Assembly (NCBI RefSeq): GCF_903166585.1
Contig: NZ_CAESCM010000003.1
Location: 62,001 to 126,000 of the forward strand
Reading direction: 5' to 3'
DNA from: Pedobacter ghigonis
GTDB lineage: Bacteria > Bacteroidota > Bacteroidia > Sphingobacteriales > Sphingobacteriaceae
DNA: 64,000 nucleotides
Made by a program: the position numbers and the translations under genes. Numbering within the stretch: position 1 is the stretch's first letter; each line of letters starts with the position of its first letter. The notes beneath the pieces are model-generated. The model did no database searches, was not told the DNA's origin, and was given only the letters and a program-made list of their open reading frames with translations. Of the stretch, positions 36,432-45,931 are shown one piece after another.

Positions 36432-37337
36432 ATGAAATTTGAAGTTACCATTTTAGGAAGCAGTTCGGCAACTCCTGTTTTTAACCGGAATCCATCGGCA
36501 CAGCTTTTGAATTGTAACGAAAAATGCTATTTAATTGATTGTGGTGAAGGCACTCAGCAACAGCTGGCTAAATTTAATTTGAAGGCCGCCCGCATCGATT
36601 ATATATTTATTAGTCACCTACATGGCGATCATTACTTTGGTTTGATCGGTTTACTTTCCAGTCTGCATTTAAACGGCAGGATAAAGCCAATGCAAATTTT
36701 TGGGCCAAAGCCACTGCTCGAAATTCTCGAAATCCAGTTTAAATATTCAGATACGGTTTTGCGCTACCCGATAGAGTTTTTTCCGATTGAGGCAGATGAA
36801 CCGAAACAGATTTTCGAAAACAGCGACCTGATTGTAAAAACAATTGTCTTAAATCACCGTATTCCCACTACAGGCTTCCTTTTTCAGCAAAAGAAAAGGC
36901 AACGTAAACTGATTAAGGATAAGGCCGAAAAGGTACCGATGGCTTATTACACCGCTCTGAAGAAAGGAATTGATGTAGAGCTGCCTAACGGAGAAATTTT
37001 AAGAAGTGAAGATTATACTGTAGCTGCCGATCCGCCGAGAGCATACGCTTACTGTTCTGATACGTTATTTGATGAAAGTTATTTTCCGACGATAATGGGC
37101 TGCGATACGCTTTATCACGAAGCTACCTTCATGCACGATTTATTGGATAGGGCGAGAGAAACGCATCATACTACTGCTCAACAGGCTGCTGAGGTGGCTA
37201 ATATCATTGGCGCAAAGAAATTGTTGATCGGCCATTTCTCATCGCGCTACAAAACCTTACAAATGCTCTTCGAAGAAGCTCAGGCCGGTTTCGAAAATAC
37301 AGAGCTGGCAGTGGAGGGGAGGACCTTTCAGCTTTAA
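36432..37337 (+). CDS. rnz: Ribonuclease Z
   Basis: A 301-aa metallo-beta-lactamase-fold tRNA 3' endonuclease. The zinc motif is FISHLHGDHYFGL (HxHxDH), with the upstream GSSSATPVFNRNPSAQLL typical of short RNase Z. The flexible-arm region lies near KKRQRKLIKDKAEKVPMAYY. Further ligands are in YCSDTLFD, ETHHTTAQQAAEVA and LIGHFSSRY. It removes 3' trailers from pre-tRNA lacking an encoded CCA. It follows a terminator and is likely its own transcript. Confidence 0.95.
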   Translation: MKFEVTILGSSSATPVFNRNPSAQLLNCNEKCYLIDCGEGTQQQLAKFNLKAARIDYIFISHLHGDHYFGLIGLLSSLHLNGRIKPMQIFGPKPLLEILEIQFKYSDTVLRYPIEFFPIEADEPKQIFENSDLIVKTIVLNHRIPTTGFLFQQKKRQRKLIKDKAEKVPMAYYTALKKGIDVELPNGEILRSEDYTVAADPPRAYAYCSDTLFDESYFPTIMGCDTLYHEATFMHDLLDRARETHHTTAQQAAEVANIIGAKKLLIGHFSSRYKTLQMLFEEAQAGFENTELAVEGRTFQL

Positions 37338-37370
37338 GGGGGTTACCCAATTTAATTATACGATAACTGT

Positions 37371-37565
37371 GCTGATCTCTTTAAATCTGTGGGAGGGTTA
37401 AAGTGGTTTCCCGCTGATTACGCAAATTCCGCTGATTAGTTGTTTTAAGATACTCAGGATTTTCGGGCCTACAGTTAATTTAATCTGCGCTGATCTCTTT
37501 AAATCTGCAGGAGATTTTGTGGTTCCCGCCGATCACGTAAATTTCGCGGTTGGTTAAGTAATTAT
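37371..37565. repeat. 118-bp direct repeat in the rnz-mlaD spacer
   Basis: gctgatctctttaaatctg starts at 37371 and 37489, and each copy continues into ggttcccgc/ggtttcccgc, cgctgattacg/cgccgatcacg and a caaatt/taaatt word. The words ctgatctctttaaatctg and cacg resemble other spacer repeats (for example 19808-20060). The remainder of this 345-bp gap holds a terminator and no gene. Confidence 0.65.
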
Positions 37566-37634
37566 TAGTACTTCTAATATGTATATCTTCATTTCTGATT
37601 TGTACTCCGTGTTTCTGTGGCAAAAATTAAGCAT

Positions 37635-37662
37635 AAAAAAAGCCCTGAATTTCTCCAGGGCT
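37635..37662 (-). terminator. Terminator of the MCE gene
   Basis: On the minus strand agccctg, a loop and cagggct are followed by six or seven Ts (37641-37662 stem). It lies about 20 bp beyond the stop of the MlaD-family gene. Confidence 0.85.
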
Positions 37663-37682
37663 TCCGAATTTATAAAAATTAA

Positions 37683-38636
37683 TTACTTGTCTTTTTTGTT
37701 GCCACCTCCAAACACCGAGAAGTGAACATAACGCTTCGGATTGGCTTTTAAGTCGATCATTAAAGCATCCAGGTTTTTAGAAGCATTATTTAAGTTTTCG
37801 TACATTTTATTGTCGTTCAACAACAAACCTAAGCTTCCTTTACCGTCTTTAATACCTGAAATTACACTTTGTAAATCGGCAATGGCGTTGTTGGCGTTAT
37901 CTAATGTTTGTTTAAAATTAGCAGCTGCAAATTTATCGGTAACGGTGTTAATGTTGGTTAAGATATCGCTAATCTTTTTATTGTTGTTGTTCAGGTTAGC
38001 GGTAATTCCTTCCACATTTCTAAAAATAGCTTCAATACGGGCACTTTCAGATCCTACCAAACCATCTACTTTTTTCGATGTGGTTTCTAGTGAAGCTAAA
38101 GTACCAGCAATACTGTTGAAGCTTTTGTCAACATTTTTCTGAAAATTAGGATTCAGGATTGAGTTTACACTGCTTAAAATAGAGTCCATTTTACCAATAA
38201 TCAATTCAGCTTTCTTTTGTACCGGCTGAACCTGCTCCATTAATCCTTTTTCTACATTGGCATTTAAAGTATAACCATCTTCAGCCATTTTTTTTGAGTT
38301 ACCCAGCGACATTACAATGGCTTTGCTACCCAATAAATCGGTTCCTTCTAAACGGGCAATACTGTTTTCCGGAATTTCGTATTTACTATTGATGCTTAAA
38401 GTGGCAATGATAGTTCCGTCGGTTTGAAGCTCGAGCTTTGCCACCCGGCCAATCTGGTAACCATTAATCAGGATGGGTTTAGATACAGTTAAACCATCAA
38501 CTCTGGTGTATTTTGCAAATAAAGTGGTTTCGTTTGAGAAGATAGAATTCCCTTTTAAAAAATTATATCCAATTATTAATAAAGCAATGGCAAACGCAGC
38601 TAAAATACCTACTTTGGTTTCGTTCTTAATCTTCAT
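37683..38636 (-). CDS. MCE/MlaD-family lipid transport protein
   Basis: A 317-aa protein with an N-terminal transmembrane anchor (about 8-27, VGILAAFAIALLIIGYNFL), one MCE domain (about 36-115; YTRVDGLTVSKPILINGYQI, GSKAIVMSLG), and a long helical C-terminal region with LETTSKKVDGLVGSESARIE and Asn-rich coils. MlaD-type hexamers shuttle phospholipids between the membranes. The partner ATPase and permease (MlaE/F) are not present in this window. The two amidase genes upstream are on the same strand. Confidence 0.9.
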   Translation of the reverse strand: MKIKNETKVGILAAFAIALLIIGYNFLKGNSIFSNETTLFAKYTRVDGLTVSKPILINGYQIGRVAKLELQTDGTIIATLSINSKYEIPENSIARLEGTDLLGSKAIVMSLGNSKKMAEDGYTLNANVEKGLMEQVQPVQKKAELIIGKMDSILSSVNSILNPNFQKNVDKSFNSIAGTLASLETTSKKVDGLVGSESARIEAIFRNVEGITANLNNNNKKISDILTNINTVTDKFAAANFKQTLDNANNAIADLQSVISGIKDGKGSLGLLLNDNKMYENLNNASKNLDALMIDLKANPKRYVHFSVFGGGNKKDK

Positions 38637-38797
38637 GTTGTTTCTTTAATGGCTACAAGTCTTGTTATCGATCTAAACTTGTTAGAGCGTAATTCATTTT
38701 TAAGCTAAACTTTATAAATACACAAAGCCAGCATTAATTGTTTGGTAAATGTTTTATATTTCTGCAAAGTTAAAATAACTATCATTTATAATGCCAC

Positions 38798-39574
38798 TTA
38801 TTTAACTTCGATATTCTTTTTATAGGTTTTTATTGCATCCACAATAGAATTCGCTATCTCACTCTGGCCTTTTGCTGAGTTAATGTATTTCTCTTCTTCC
38901 GAATTTGAAATAAAACCAACCTCAGTAAGTACAGCGGGCATTCCACAACGTTGTAATACCAATACGCCTTGCTCTTTAACCCCTCTGCTTAACCGCTCAT
39001 CCCTGTTGATGTAGCTGTTCTGGATCAATTTGGCAAATTTAATACTTTTATCACGAAAGGTATTTTTTAGTAAAGATAAAAGTATAAAGCTGGCCGGATT
39101 GCTGGGATCGTAACCATCGTATTTGGTTTTATAGTTTTTTTCGAGTTTGATATCGGCGTTTTCACGGATAGCAGCATCCTGCTCTTTCAAACGGTGCGAG
39201 CCGGCTACCAATGTCTCTACACCTTTTATATGTTTATTGCCTGGTGGCATGGAATTACAGTGAATGGAGATAAACAAATCTGCGTTAGCCGCATTGGCTA
39301 TTTCTGCACGTCTGTATAAGTCAACATCAATATCTGTTTTTCTGGTGTAGATGAGCTTAATTTCTGGTAATTCTTCTTTTAAGAGCTCGCCCAACTTAAG
39401 CGCTACTTTTAACGAAACATCTTTTTCTTTTGAAAAACTGCCCGAAGCACCCGGTTTACGGCCGCCGTGACCCGGATCAATTACAATGGTTTTAATTTTG
39501 TAACCCTGCGCAAATGTGTGTGTAACAGCTACTACCGAAAGAAAAAATAGGCTAACCAGAAGTTTAATCTTCAT
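38798..39574 (-). CDS. N-acetylmuramoyl-L-alanine amidase (Amidase_3), copy 1
   Basis: A 258-aa exported zinc amidase. The signal peptide MKIKLLVSLFFLSVVAVTHT precedes the catalytic domain, which starts IKTIVIDPGHGGRKPGASG (first zinc His). DLFISIHCNSMPPGN (second His) and the catalytic Glu in AVLTEVGFISNSEEE follow. It cleaves the amide between MurNAc and L-Ala in the cell wall. It lies 13 bp from a second, longer amidase on the same strand; the two are paralogues by tandem duplication. Confidence 0.93.
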   Translation of the reverse strand: MKIKLLVSLFFLSVVAVTHTFAQGYKIKTIVIDPGHGGRKPGASGSFSKEKDVSLKVALKLGELLKEELPEIKLIYTRKTDIDVDLYRRAEIANAANADLFISIHCNSMPPGNKHIKGVETLVAGSHRLKEQDAAIRENADIKLEKNYKTKYDGYDPSNPASFILLSLLKNTFRDKSIKFAKLIQNSYINRDERLSRGVKEQGVLVLQRCGMPAVLTEVGFISNSEEEKYINSAKGQSEIANSIVDAIKTYKKNIEVK

Positions 39575-39587
39575 TTAATTGGGGTTG

Positions 39588-40451
39588 TTAAAATGATGTT
39601 TCAGCTATACGCCTGTAATTTTTAATTGCCTTAATAATACCATCAACTATCTCTTTTTGTCCTTCGGGAGAGTTCATATAATCTTCTTCATCCGGATTAC
39701 TCACAAAGCCGATCTCGGTTAAAACTGCCGGCATTGCTGCTCTGGCCAGTACTGCGAGGCTTTTTTCCTGTACACCACGATTAATACGGCCAGCATTAAC
39801 GTACTCTTGTTGAAGCATTGAGGCAAACTTTAAACTCCTGTCCCTGTTGGTTTGTTTCATTAAAGATAACATAATATCGCTTTCGGGCGTATTGGCAATA
39901 AAGCCTTCGTAGTTTTTTTGGTAGTTATCTTCCAGAAACATCGATGCATTTTCACGTTTAATTACTTCGTCCTGCTCGCCCAAGCGCCCTGTTCCCGATA
40001 CAAACGTTTCGGTACCACGGGTTGAAGTGCTTTTTGAAGTAACCGTTCTGTAAACCGGAACTTTTCTGCCCCTAACTTTTTTATAATAATCAACCACCCG
40101 CGAAACGCGAACCGGCATATCGTTTAAGTGGATAGAGATAAAAAGATCGGCTTTTGAGTTGTTCGCAATATTAATGCGCTCATAAAGGGGAATAAATACA
40201 TCCGATTCTCTGGTGTAGATCACTTTGATGTCTTTCAGGCTATCCTGAAGTGCCCGGCCAAGGTTTAAAGCTGTTTTCAGGGCTACATCTTTTTCCTTCG
40301 AATAAACGCCATGTGTAGCACCGTCTTTGCCGCCATGGCCCGCATCAATTACAATTGTTTTAATTTTATATTCCTGTGCAAAGGCCTGATTATCAAAGGT
40401 GTTTGATAGCGTCAGACAAATAATAAATGTTAAAATGGATTTAAGATACAT
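39588..40451 (-). CDS. N-acetylmuramoyl-L-alanine amidase (Amidase_3), copy 2
   Basis: About 287 aa from the chosen start. The signal peptide MYLKSILTFIICLTLSNTFD leads to the catalytic motifs IKTIVIDAGHGGKDG, DLFISIHLNDMPVR and AVLTEIGFVSNPDEE. Compared with its neighbour it carries an insertion rich in Arg/Lys/Ser/Thr (VVDYYKKVRGRKVPVYRTVT) after the second His motif. The frame stays open to 40517; the later Met is preferred because it starts a normal signal peptide and leaves room for promoters divergent from lptD. Confidence 0.88.
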   Translation of the reverse strand: MYLKSILTFIICLTLSNTFDNQAFAQEYKIKTIVIDAGHGGKDGATHGVYSKEKDVALKTALNLGRALQDSLKDIKVIYTRESDVFIPLYERINIANNSKADLFISIHLNDMPVRVSRVVDYYKKVRGRKVPVYRTVTSKSTSTRGTETFVSGTGRLGEQDEVIKRENASMFLEDNYQKNYEGFIANTPESDIMLSLMKQTNRDRSLKFASMLQQEYVNAGRINRGVQEKSLAVLARAAMPAVLTEIGFVSNPDEEDYMNSPEGQKEIVDGIIKAIKNYRRIAETSF

Positions 40452-40525
40452 CAATGGTATATTTTTCACTAATTTTGAACGTTTTTGATTAAACATTTGT
40501 GCAAAAATAACATTCAAATACGAAT

Positions 40526-43186
40526 TTGAAACTTCTTAAGAGCTCTATTTTACTAATTTCTGTCATTTTATTAACACACGTTGTTAGTAAAGCTAACGCA
40601 TTTTCTCATTTTTCATTGCAGCAAATCATTAAGCAAGACACAACTAAAAAGGATACAACCCAGAAAAAGGGCAAAAACAACAGTAGTATCGATCAGAAAG
40701 TCGAGTACAAAGCCGAAGATTCGGTGAAAATGAGTGCCGACAAAAGTATTGTTTATCTGTATGGAAATGCCCGGGTTATTTATGGCGATTTCGAGCTCGA
40801 TGCCAGCTACATTAAATACGATAAAAAGCAAAATACCATTTTTGCTACCGGAGTAAAAGATCCGAAAACGGGGAGGTATACTGGGAGGCCGATTTTTAAA
40901 TCAGGTGCCGATGGAACTGCTATAGCCGATTCTATTTTTTACAATTCGGAAACTACACGAGCCAAAGTATATGGCGTTTTTTCTGAGCAGGAAGGCGGTT
41001 TTTTCTCTGGCGGACAAAGTAAAAAGCAGATAGACGACGAATTGCACATTAAAAATGTAATGTACAGCACCTGTAATTTACCGCATCCGCACTTTGGTTT
41101 AATGATTTCTAAAGGGGTGGTAACCGAAAAGCAAATTATCACAGGTCCGGTTTATATGGTTATTGAGGATATTCCAACTTTTTTTGGCCTTCCTTTCGCA
41201 TTTTTTCCAAAGCCGAATAAACGTACTTCAGGTGTAATATTACCCACACCGGGTGAGGATGCAACCCGTGGATTTTTCTTGCAGAATGGTGGTTACTATC
41301 TGGGTTTAAACGATTACTGGGATGCCAAAATAATGGGCTCTATTTACACCAATGGCTCTTACGAAACCAGTTTATTAAGTAATTACACCAAACGGTACAA
41401 GTTTAACGGTAACATTAACCTGTCTTATTCAAGCTTTAAAGATGGGTTGGAAGGAACCGAAGCTTTTAGAAACCCAACCAAAAACTTCAGCATTAACTGG
41501 AGTCACAGTCAGAATGCCAATGCTAAGCCGGGTACTACTTTCAGTGCCAGTGTAAGGTTGGTATCGAGCGGTAAAAGAGGATATTATAGAAATACGGCCG
41601 CAGGTACTTCGTACGATATTAATGCCATTTCTACCAACTCAACCAGTAGTAGTATCAGTTACGCCAAAACATTTTCAAATAACATGAACTTGTCTTTGGC
41701 TGCATCAAGTGACCAGACATTAAGTACCAGAGCCATATCATTGCGCTTACCAGAACTTACATTCAACGTTCCTACATTTAACCCTTTTAATCGGAAAGAT
41801 GCCGTTGGAGAACAAAAATGGTATCAGAAAATAACTGTTGGTTATAGCTTACAGGGAACAAACCGGATTGATACTTTCGATAGTTTACTTTTTGATAATG
41901 ATGGTTTGAAACGTTTAAGAAGCGGGTTTGCACACAGTATTCCGGTTAACATGTCGTTTACAGCCTTAAAGTACTTAAACTTTAGTTTGGGCGGGACCTA
42001 TAACGAAGTATGGAATTTCCAGAGTGTAAACAGACGATACACGCAGTTTGCCGATAATACTTATACCTTTAGAGAAGATACGCTTAGTGGTTTTAAGAGG
42101 GCGGGGAGTTATAGTCTTTCTACCAGTATGTCGACCAAGATTTACGGCAGAAGAGATTTTAACCCGCAGGGTAAAATACAGGCCTTAAGGCATGTAATGA
42201 CGCCGAATGTTTCTTTCTCTTATTCACCCGATTTTACTAAGGCCGGAGCGGGACCTTACAGACCAGCTATCGACCAAAATGGAAACGAGATTTTAACCAA
42301 CGGCTTGCCATTAAAATATTCTATTTTCGATGGTATGGCACAGCCGGGATCTTTCGGTGGGCCAAATGCTTCAATTGGTTTCGGGATTGACAATACGGTA
42401 GAGTTGAAGGTGCGAAATAAGAACGATACAACCGGTACAGGATCGAAAAAGATCCCCATTATACAAGGTTTGAGTTTTAGCGGATCATACAATTTTTTAG
42501 CTAAGCAATACAAGTTATCTACCATAGGTTTTAGTGGTCGTTCGCAGTTTACAGATAAATTGGGGATCAACTACAATGGTACTTTAGATCCTTACGCGCT
42601 AAAAGACACAACAGTAAATGGGCAGAGCATGAAAATAAGAGAAGACCGCTTGTTTTACCAAAAAGGGAAATTCTTGCCACGGCTTACAAATTTTGGTTTC
42701 TCTTTCGACTATAGCTTAAACCCAGAAGCTTTAAAACGTAAAAATGAAGCTAACGACAAATTAGGAGAAGCAGCCAATAAAAAAGGACTGACTGATATTC
42801 AATCGGAACAATTGGCCGCAATTAGCCGCGACCCGAATGCCTTTGTGGATTTTAATATTCCGTGGAATTTTTCGTTTTCATACAGTTTCCAGTATTCAAA
42901 TGATGGAAATATTAGTACGATTTCCAATACACTTAACTTTAATGGTGATGTTAACTTAACTCCTAAATGGAAAGTTACCTTCAACTCAGGTTACGATTTT
43001 AAAAACAGAGGCTTAACGCCAATGAATTTGGCCATTTACCGCGATTTACATTGCTGGGATATGAGTGTTAACTGGGTTCCTTATGGTGCTTACAAGAGTT
43101 ATTCGGTAACCATTAAAGTAAAAGCATCGATACTACAGGATTTGAAATTGAGCAAAAGACAAGGTTTTTACAGCACATACCAATAA
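40526..43186 (+). CDS. lptD: LPS-assembly outer-membrane protein LptD (Bacteroidota type)
   Basis: An 886-aa outer-membrane protein. The signal peptide MKLLKSSILLISVILLTHVV is followed by a Lys/Thr-rich linker, an OstA/jellyroll region (about 60-215; VKMSADKSIVYLYGNARVIY, IKNVMYSTCNLPHPHFGL), and a C-terminal beta-barrel with many alternating strands. It inserts LPS into the outer leaflet. The frame begins at a TTG directly at the signal peptide with no upstream ATG. It is divergent from the amidases. KDO synthesis by KdsD/KdsA elsewhere in the window feeds the same product. Confidence 0.88.
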   Translation: MKLLKSSILLISVILLTHVVSKANAFSHFSLQQIIKQDTTKKDTTQKKGKNNSSIDQKVEYKAEDSVKMSADKSIVYLYGNARVIYGDFELDASYIKYDKKQNTIFATGVKDPKTGRYTGRPIFKSGADGTAIADSIFYNSETTRAKVYGVFSEQEGGFFSGGQSKKQIDDELHIKNVMYSTCNLPHPHFGLMISKGVVTEKQIITGPVYMVIEDIPTFFGLPFAFFPKPNKRTSGVILPTPGEDATRGFFLQNGGYYLGLNDYWDAKIMGSIYTNGSYETSLLSNYTKRYKFNGNINLSYSSFKDGLEGTEAFRNPTKNFSINWSHSQNANAKPGTTFSASVRLVSSGKRGYYRNTAAGTSYDINAISTNSTSSSISYAKTFSNNMNLSLAASSDQTLSTRAISLRLPELTFNVPTFNPFNRKDAVGEQKWYQKITVGYSLQGTNRIDTFDSLLFDNDGLKRLRSGFAHSIPVNMSFTALKYLNFSLGGTYNEVWNFQSVNRRYTQFADNTYTFREDTLSGFKRAGSYSLSTSMSTKIYGRRDFNPQGKIQALRHVMTPNVSFSYSPDFTKAGAGPYRPAIDQNGNEILTNGLPLKYSIFDGMAQPGSFGGPNASIGFGIDNTVELKVRNKNDTTGTGSKKIPIIQGLSFSGSYNFLAKQYKLSTIGFSGRSQFTDKLGINYNGTLDPYALKDTTVNGQSMKIREDRLFYQKGKFLPRLTNFGFSFDYSLNPEALKRKNEANDKLGEAANKKGLTDIQSEQLAAISRDPNAFVDFNIPWNFSFSYSFQYSNDGNISTISNTLNFNGDVNLTPKWKVTFNSGYDFKNRGLTPMNLAIYRDLHCWDMSVNWVPYGAYKSYSVTIKVKASILQDLKLSKRQGFYSTYQ

Positions 43187-43190
43187 ATTT

Positions 43191-44435
43191 ATGCTAGCCG
43201 AAATTATTACCATTGGCGACGAAATTCTGATAGGCCAGATTGTAGATACCAATTCTGCATGGATGGCCCAACAGCTAAACCTAACCGGAATTTCGGTAAA
43301 ACAAATCACTTCGATATCTGACGACGAACAACACATTCTGGATGCTTTAGCCCTGGCTGAACAAAGAGCGGATATTATTCTTATTACGGGCGGTTTAGGA
43401 CCAACTAAAGATGATATCACCAAAAAAACACTGGCCAGGTATTTTAACATGGGCTTTAGGCGCGATGAAGGTGCCTTAGAAATGGTGCGTCAGATTTTTG
43501 AAAAATTTAAACGCCCCCTAATTGATGTTAATATTCAGCAGGCCGATGTACCGGATGGTTGCGAAGTAATTGTAAATAAAAACGGAACAGCGCCCTGCAT
43601 GTGGTTTGAAAGAAACAACAAAATCTTTGTTTCTATGCCTGGTGTTCCATTCGAAATGATGTACCTCATGGGGGATGAAATTCTTCCCCGTTTAAAACGC
43701 AGGTTTGAACTTCCGGCCATTGTACATAAAACAATTCTTACAGCAAACATCGGCGAATCATTTCTGGCCAAAGAAATAGAAGAAATTGAAGATGCATTAC
43801 CGGCTCACATTAAGCTGGCCTATTTGCCCAAACTAGGGCAGGTGCGTTTGCGTTTATCGGCGAAAGGCGATGATGAAGCTAAATTAAAAACTGAGGTGGA
43901 AGTTTTTGCCAAACAGATTATGGCAAAGGTGGATAAATTTGTGGTGATCGATGAGGACATTCCTTTAGAAAAGGCTATTCTAAACATCATGAATGACCGT
44001 GGCCTAACACTGTCTACCGCCGAAAGCTGTACCGGTGGATATATTGCTCATCTAATTACCCAACATCCGGGCTGTTCTTCAGTGTATTGGGGCGGTGCGG
44101 TTACCTATGCCTACGAGCTCAAAGAATCTGTGCTTGGTGTAAAACCAGCTACACTGTCTACATTCGGGGCAGTTAGCGAAGAAACGGTAAAGGAAATGGC
44201 AGAAGGGGCTATCCAGCACTTTAAAACCGATTATGCTATTGCAGTTAGTGGAATAGCCGGACCAGATGGCGGAACAGCAGACAAACCAGTTGGCACGGTT
44301 TGGATTTCAGTTTCTTCGAAAGATAAAACCGTAGCTAAACTGTTTAATTTCAGCAACAAACGCCTTCAAAACATCGAACGTTCGGCAACTGCAGCATTAA
44401 CCATGTTATTAAATCTACTTAAAGAAACAGTTTAG
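43191..44435 (+). CDS. cinA: CinA family protein
   Basis: A 414-aa two-domain protein. The N-terminal MoCF-like domain (about 1-170, ITIGDEILIGQIVDTNSAWM and ITGGLGPTKDD) corresponds to ADP-ribose pyrophosphatase activity. The C-terminal domain (about 255-410, STAESCTGGYIAHLIT and VSGIAGPDGGTADKPVGTVW) corresponds to nicotinamide-mononucleotide deamidase, with Ser/Lys catalysis. It salvages pyridine nucleotides; a role in competence is historical. It begins four bases after the lptD stop, so the two are probably co-transcribed. Confidence 0.94.
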   Translation: MLAEIITIGDEILIGQIVDTNSAWMAQQLNLTGISVKQITSISDDEQHILDALALAEQRADIILITGGLGPTKDDITKKTLARYFNMGFRRDEGALEMVRQIFEKFKRPLIDVNIQQADVPDGCEVIVNKNGTAPCMWFERNNKIFVSMPGVPFEMMYLMGDEILPRLKRRFELPAIVHKTILTANIGESFLAKEIEEIEDALPAHIKLAYLPKLGQVRLRLSAKGDDEAKLKTEVEVFAKQIMAKVDKFVVIDEDIPLEKAILNIMNDRGLTLSTAESCTGGYIAHLITQHPGCSSVYWGGAVTYAYELKESVLGVKPATLSTFGAVSEETVKEMAEGAIQHFKTDYAIAVSGIAGPDGGTADKPVGTVWISVSSKDKTVAKLFNFSNKRLQNIERSATAALTMLLNLLKETV

Positions 44436-44450
44436 AAGGAATAAAAACTG

Positions 44451-44458
44451 TATTTTTG
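44451..44458 (+). promoter_or_regulatory. Bacteroidota -7 box for the E2 gene
   Basis: TATTTTTG matches TANNTTTG and lies 33 bp before the ATG of the dehydrogenase E2 gene. A TTTAG near 44431 is only a weak -33. Confidence 0.35.
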
Positions 44459-44491
44459 TGGCGTTACCAATATAAAATACTGTAATTTAAT

Positions 44492-45856
44492 ATGGCTCAA
44501 TACGAACTATTGTTACCAAAAATGGGTGAAAGTGTTGCGGAAGCAACGGTGATTAAATGGGTAAAGCAACCGGGTGATGCTATTGATTTAGATGATACCA
44601 TTCTGGAAATCGCTACCGATAAGGTAGATTCTGAAGTTCCTTCGCCGGTTGCGGGTAAATTGGTTAAACAATTATTTAAGGAAGACGAAGTTGCCCAGGT
44701 TGGTGATGTAATTGCGATTATAGAAACCGAAGGAGGATCTGCTTCTCAGGTAGAAGAAATTGCTGTTGCCGCTCCGGTAGCAGAAGAGAAAACTGAAACG
44801 ATTCCGGGGATTGAACAATTGCCGGTGCAAAATACAAGCCAGCAAGCCGATTTTAGTGCTGCAGAGCGTTTTTATTCACCTTTGGTTAAGAACATTGCCG
44901 CACAGGAAAATATTTCGCTTGCAGAGCTTGATGCAATTAAAGGCTCTGGTGCCGATGGCCGCTTAAATAAAGACGATTTATTAAACTATATCGCCAACAG
45001 AAATGGCGGAAGCGGTGTTAAGTTATCAGCTACCATAGCCATAACGGCACCACCTCCGGTTGAAAAAGCAAGCGAGAGCAAGCCAAATACTCAGCCCTTA
45101 GCACAACCTTCTGGCGCAAGTAAGCCATCTACCACATCGGTAAGCGGTGGTGATGAGATTATTGAGATGGACAGGATGCGTAAGCTAATTGCCGATCACA
45201 TGGTGATGAGCAAAAGCACTTCGCCACATGTTACGTCATTTGTTGAAGCCGATGTAACCAATATGGTTTTATGGCGTAATAAAGTGAAAAACAGTTTCGA
45301 AAAACGCGAAAACGAGAAAATTACTTTTACGCCGATTTTTGTTGAAGCCGTTGCAAAAGCAATTAAAGATTTCCCGATGATTAATGTTTCGGTTAATGGA
45401 ACACAGATTATCAAAAAAGCGGATATCAATATTGGTATGGCAGCAGCATTGCCAAGCGGAAACCTGATAGTTCCGGTAATCAGAAATGCCGATCAGTTAA
45501 ATATTGTAGGTTTAACCAAAGCCGTAAATGATTTAGCCGTACGTGCCAGAAACTCGAAATTAAAACCCGACGAAACCCAGGGTGGAACCTTTACTTTAAC
45601 CAATGTAGGTAGTTTTGGCAATGTAATGGGCACACCAATTATTAACCAACCACAGGTTGCTATTCTGGCTGTGGGTGCTATTAAAAAGAAACCTGCAGTA
45701 TTAGAAACCGAGCACGGTGATGTAATTGCTATACGCCACATGATGTTCCTTTCATTGTCATACGACCATAGGGTAGTTGATGGTTCGTTGGGAGGTATGT
45801 TTGTGCGCAGGGTTGCCGATTATTTAGAGGCCTGGGATTTGAACAGAGAGATATAA
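44492..45856 (+). CDS. 2-oxo-acid dehydrogenase complex E2 (dihydrolipoyl acyltransferase)
   Basis: A 454-aa E2. The lipoyl domain (about 1-78) has the lipoylated Lys in EIATDKVDSEVPSP. A Pro/Ala/Ser linker leads to a peripheral-subunit-binding domain (about 128-168, YSPLVKNIAAQENISLAELD). The catalytic domain (about 220-454) ends with SYDHRVVDGSLGGMF, the H-x-x-x-D active site. The substrate could be branched-chain 2-oxo acids or pyruvate/2-oxoglutarate; no E1 or E3 gene lies next to it to decide. It is a free-standing gene. Confidence 0.9.
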   Translation: MAQYELLLPKMGESVAEATVIKWVKQPGDAIDLDDTILEIATDKVDSEVPSPVAGKLVKQLFKEDEVAQVGDVIAIIETEGGSASQVEEIAVAAPVAEEKTETIPGIEQLPVQNTSQQADFSAAERFYSPLVKNIAAQENISLAELDAIKGSGADGRLNKDDLLNYIANRNGGSGVKLSATIAITAPPPVEKASESKPNTQPLAQPSGASKPSTTSVSGGDEIIEMDRMRKLIADHMVMSKSTSPHVTSFVEADVTNMVLWRNKVKNSFEKRENEKITFTPIFVEAVAKAIKDFPMINVSVNGTQIIKKADINIGMAAALPSGNLIVPVIRNADQLNIVGLTKAVNDLAVRARNSKLKPDETQGGTFTLTNVGSFGNVMGTPIINQPQVAILAVGAIKKKPAVLETEHGDVIAIRHMMFLSLSYDHRVVDGSLGGMFVRRVADYLEAWDLNREI

Positions 45857-45931
45857 CAAGTTTACAGTTAAAAGTTTTCAGTTGGCATAACGCCAGCAAT
45901 CTAAACCTTTTACCAGTTTAACCATTAAAGA

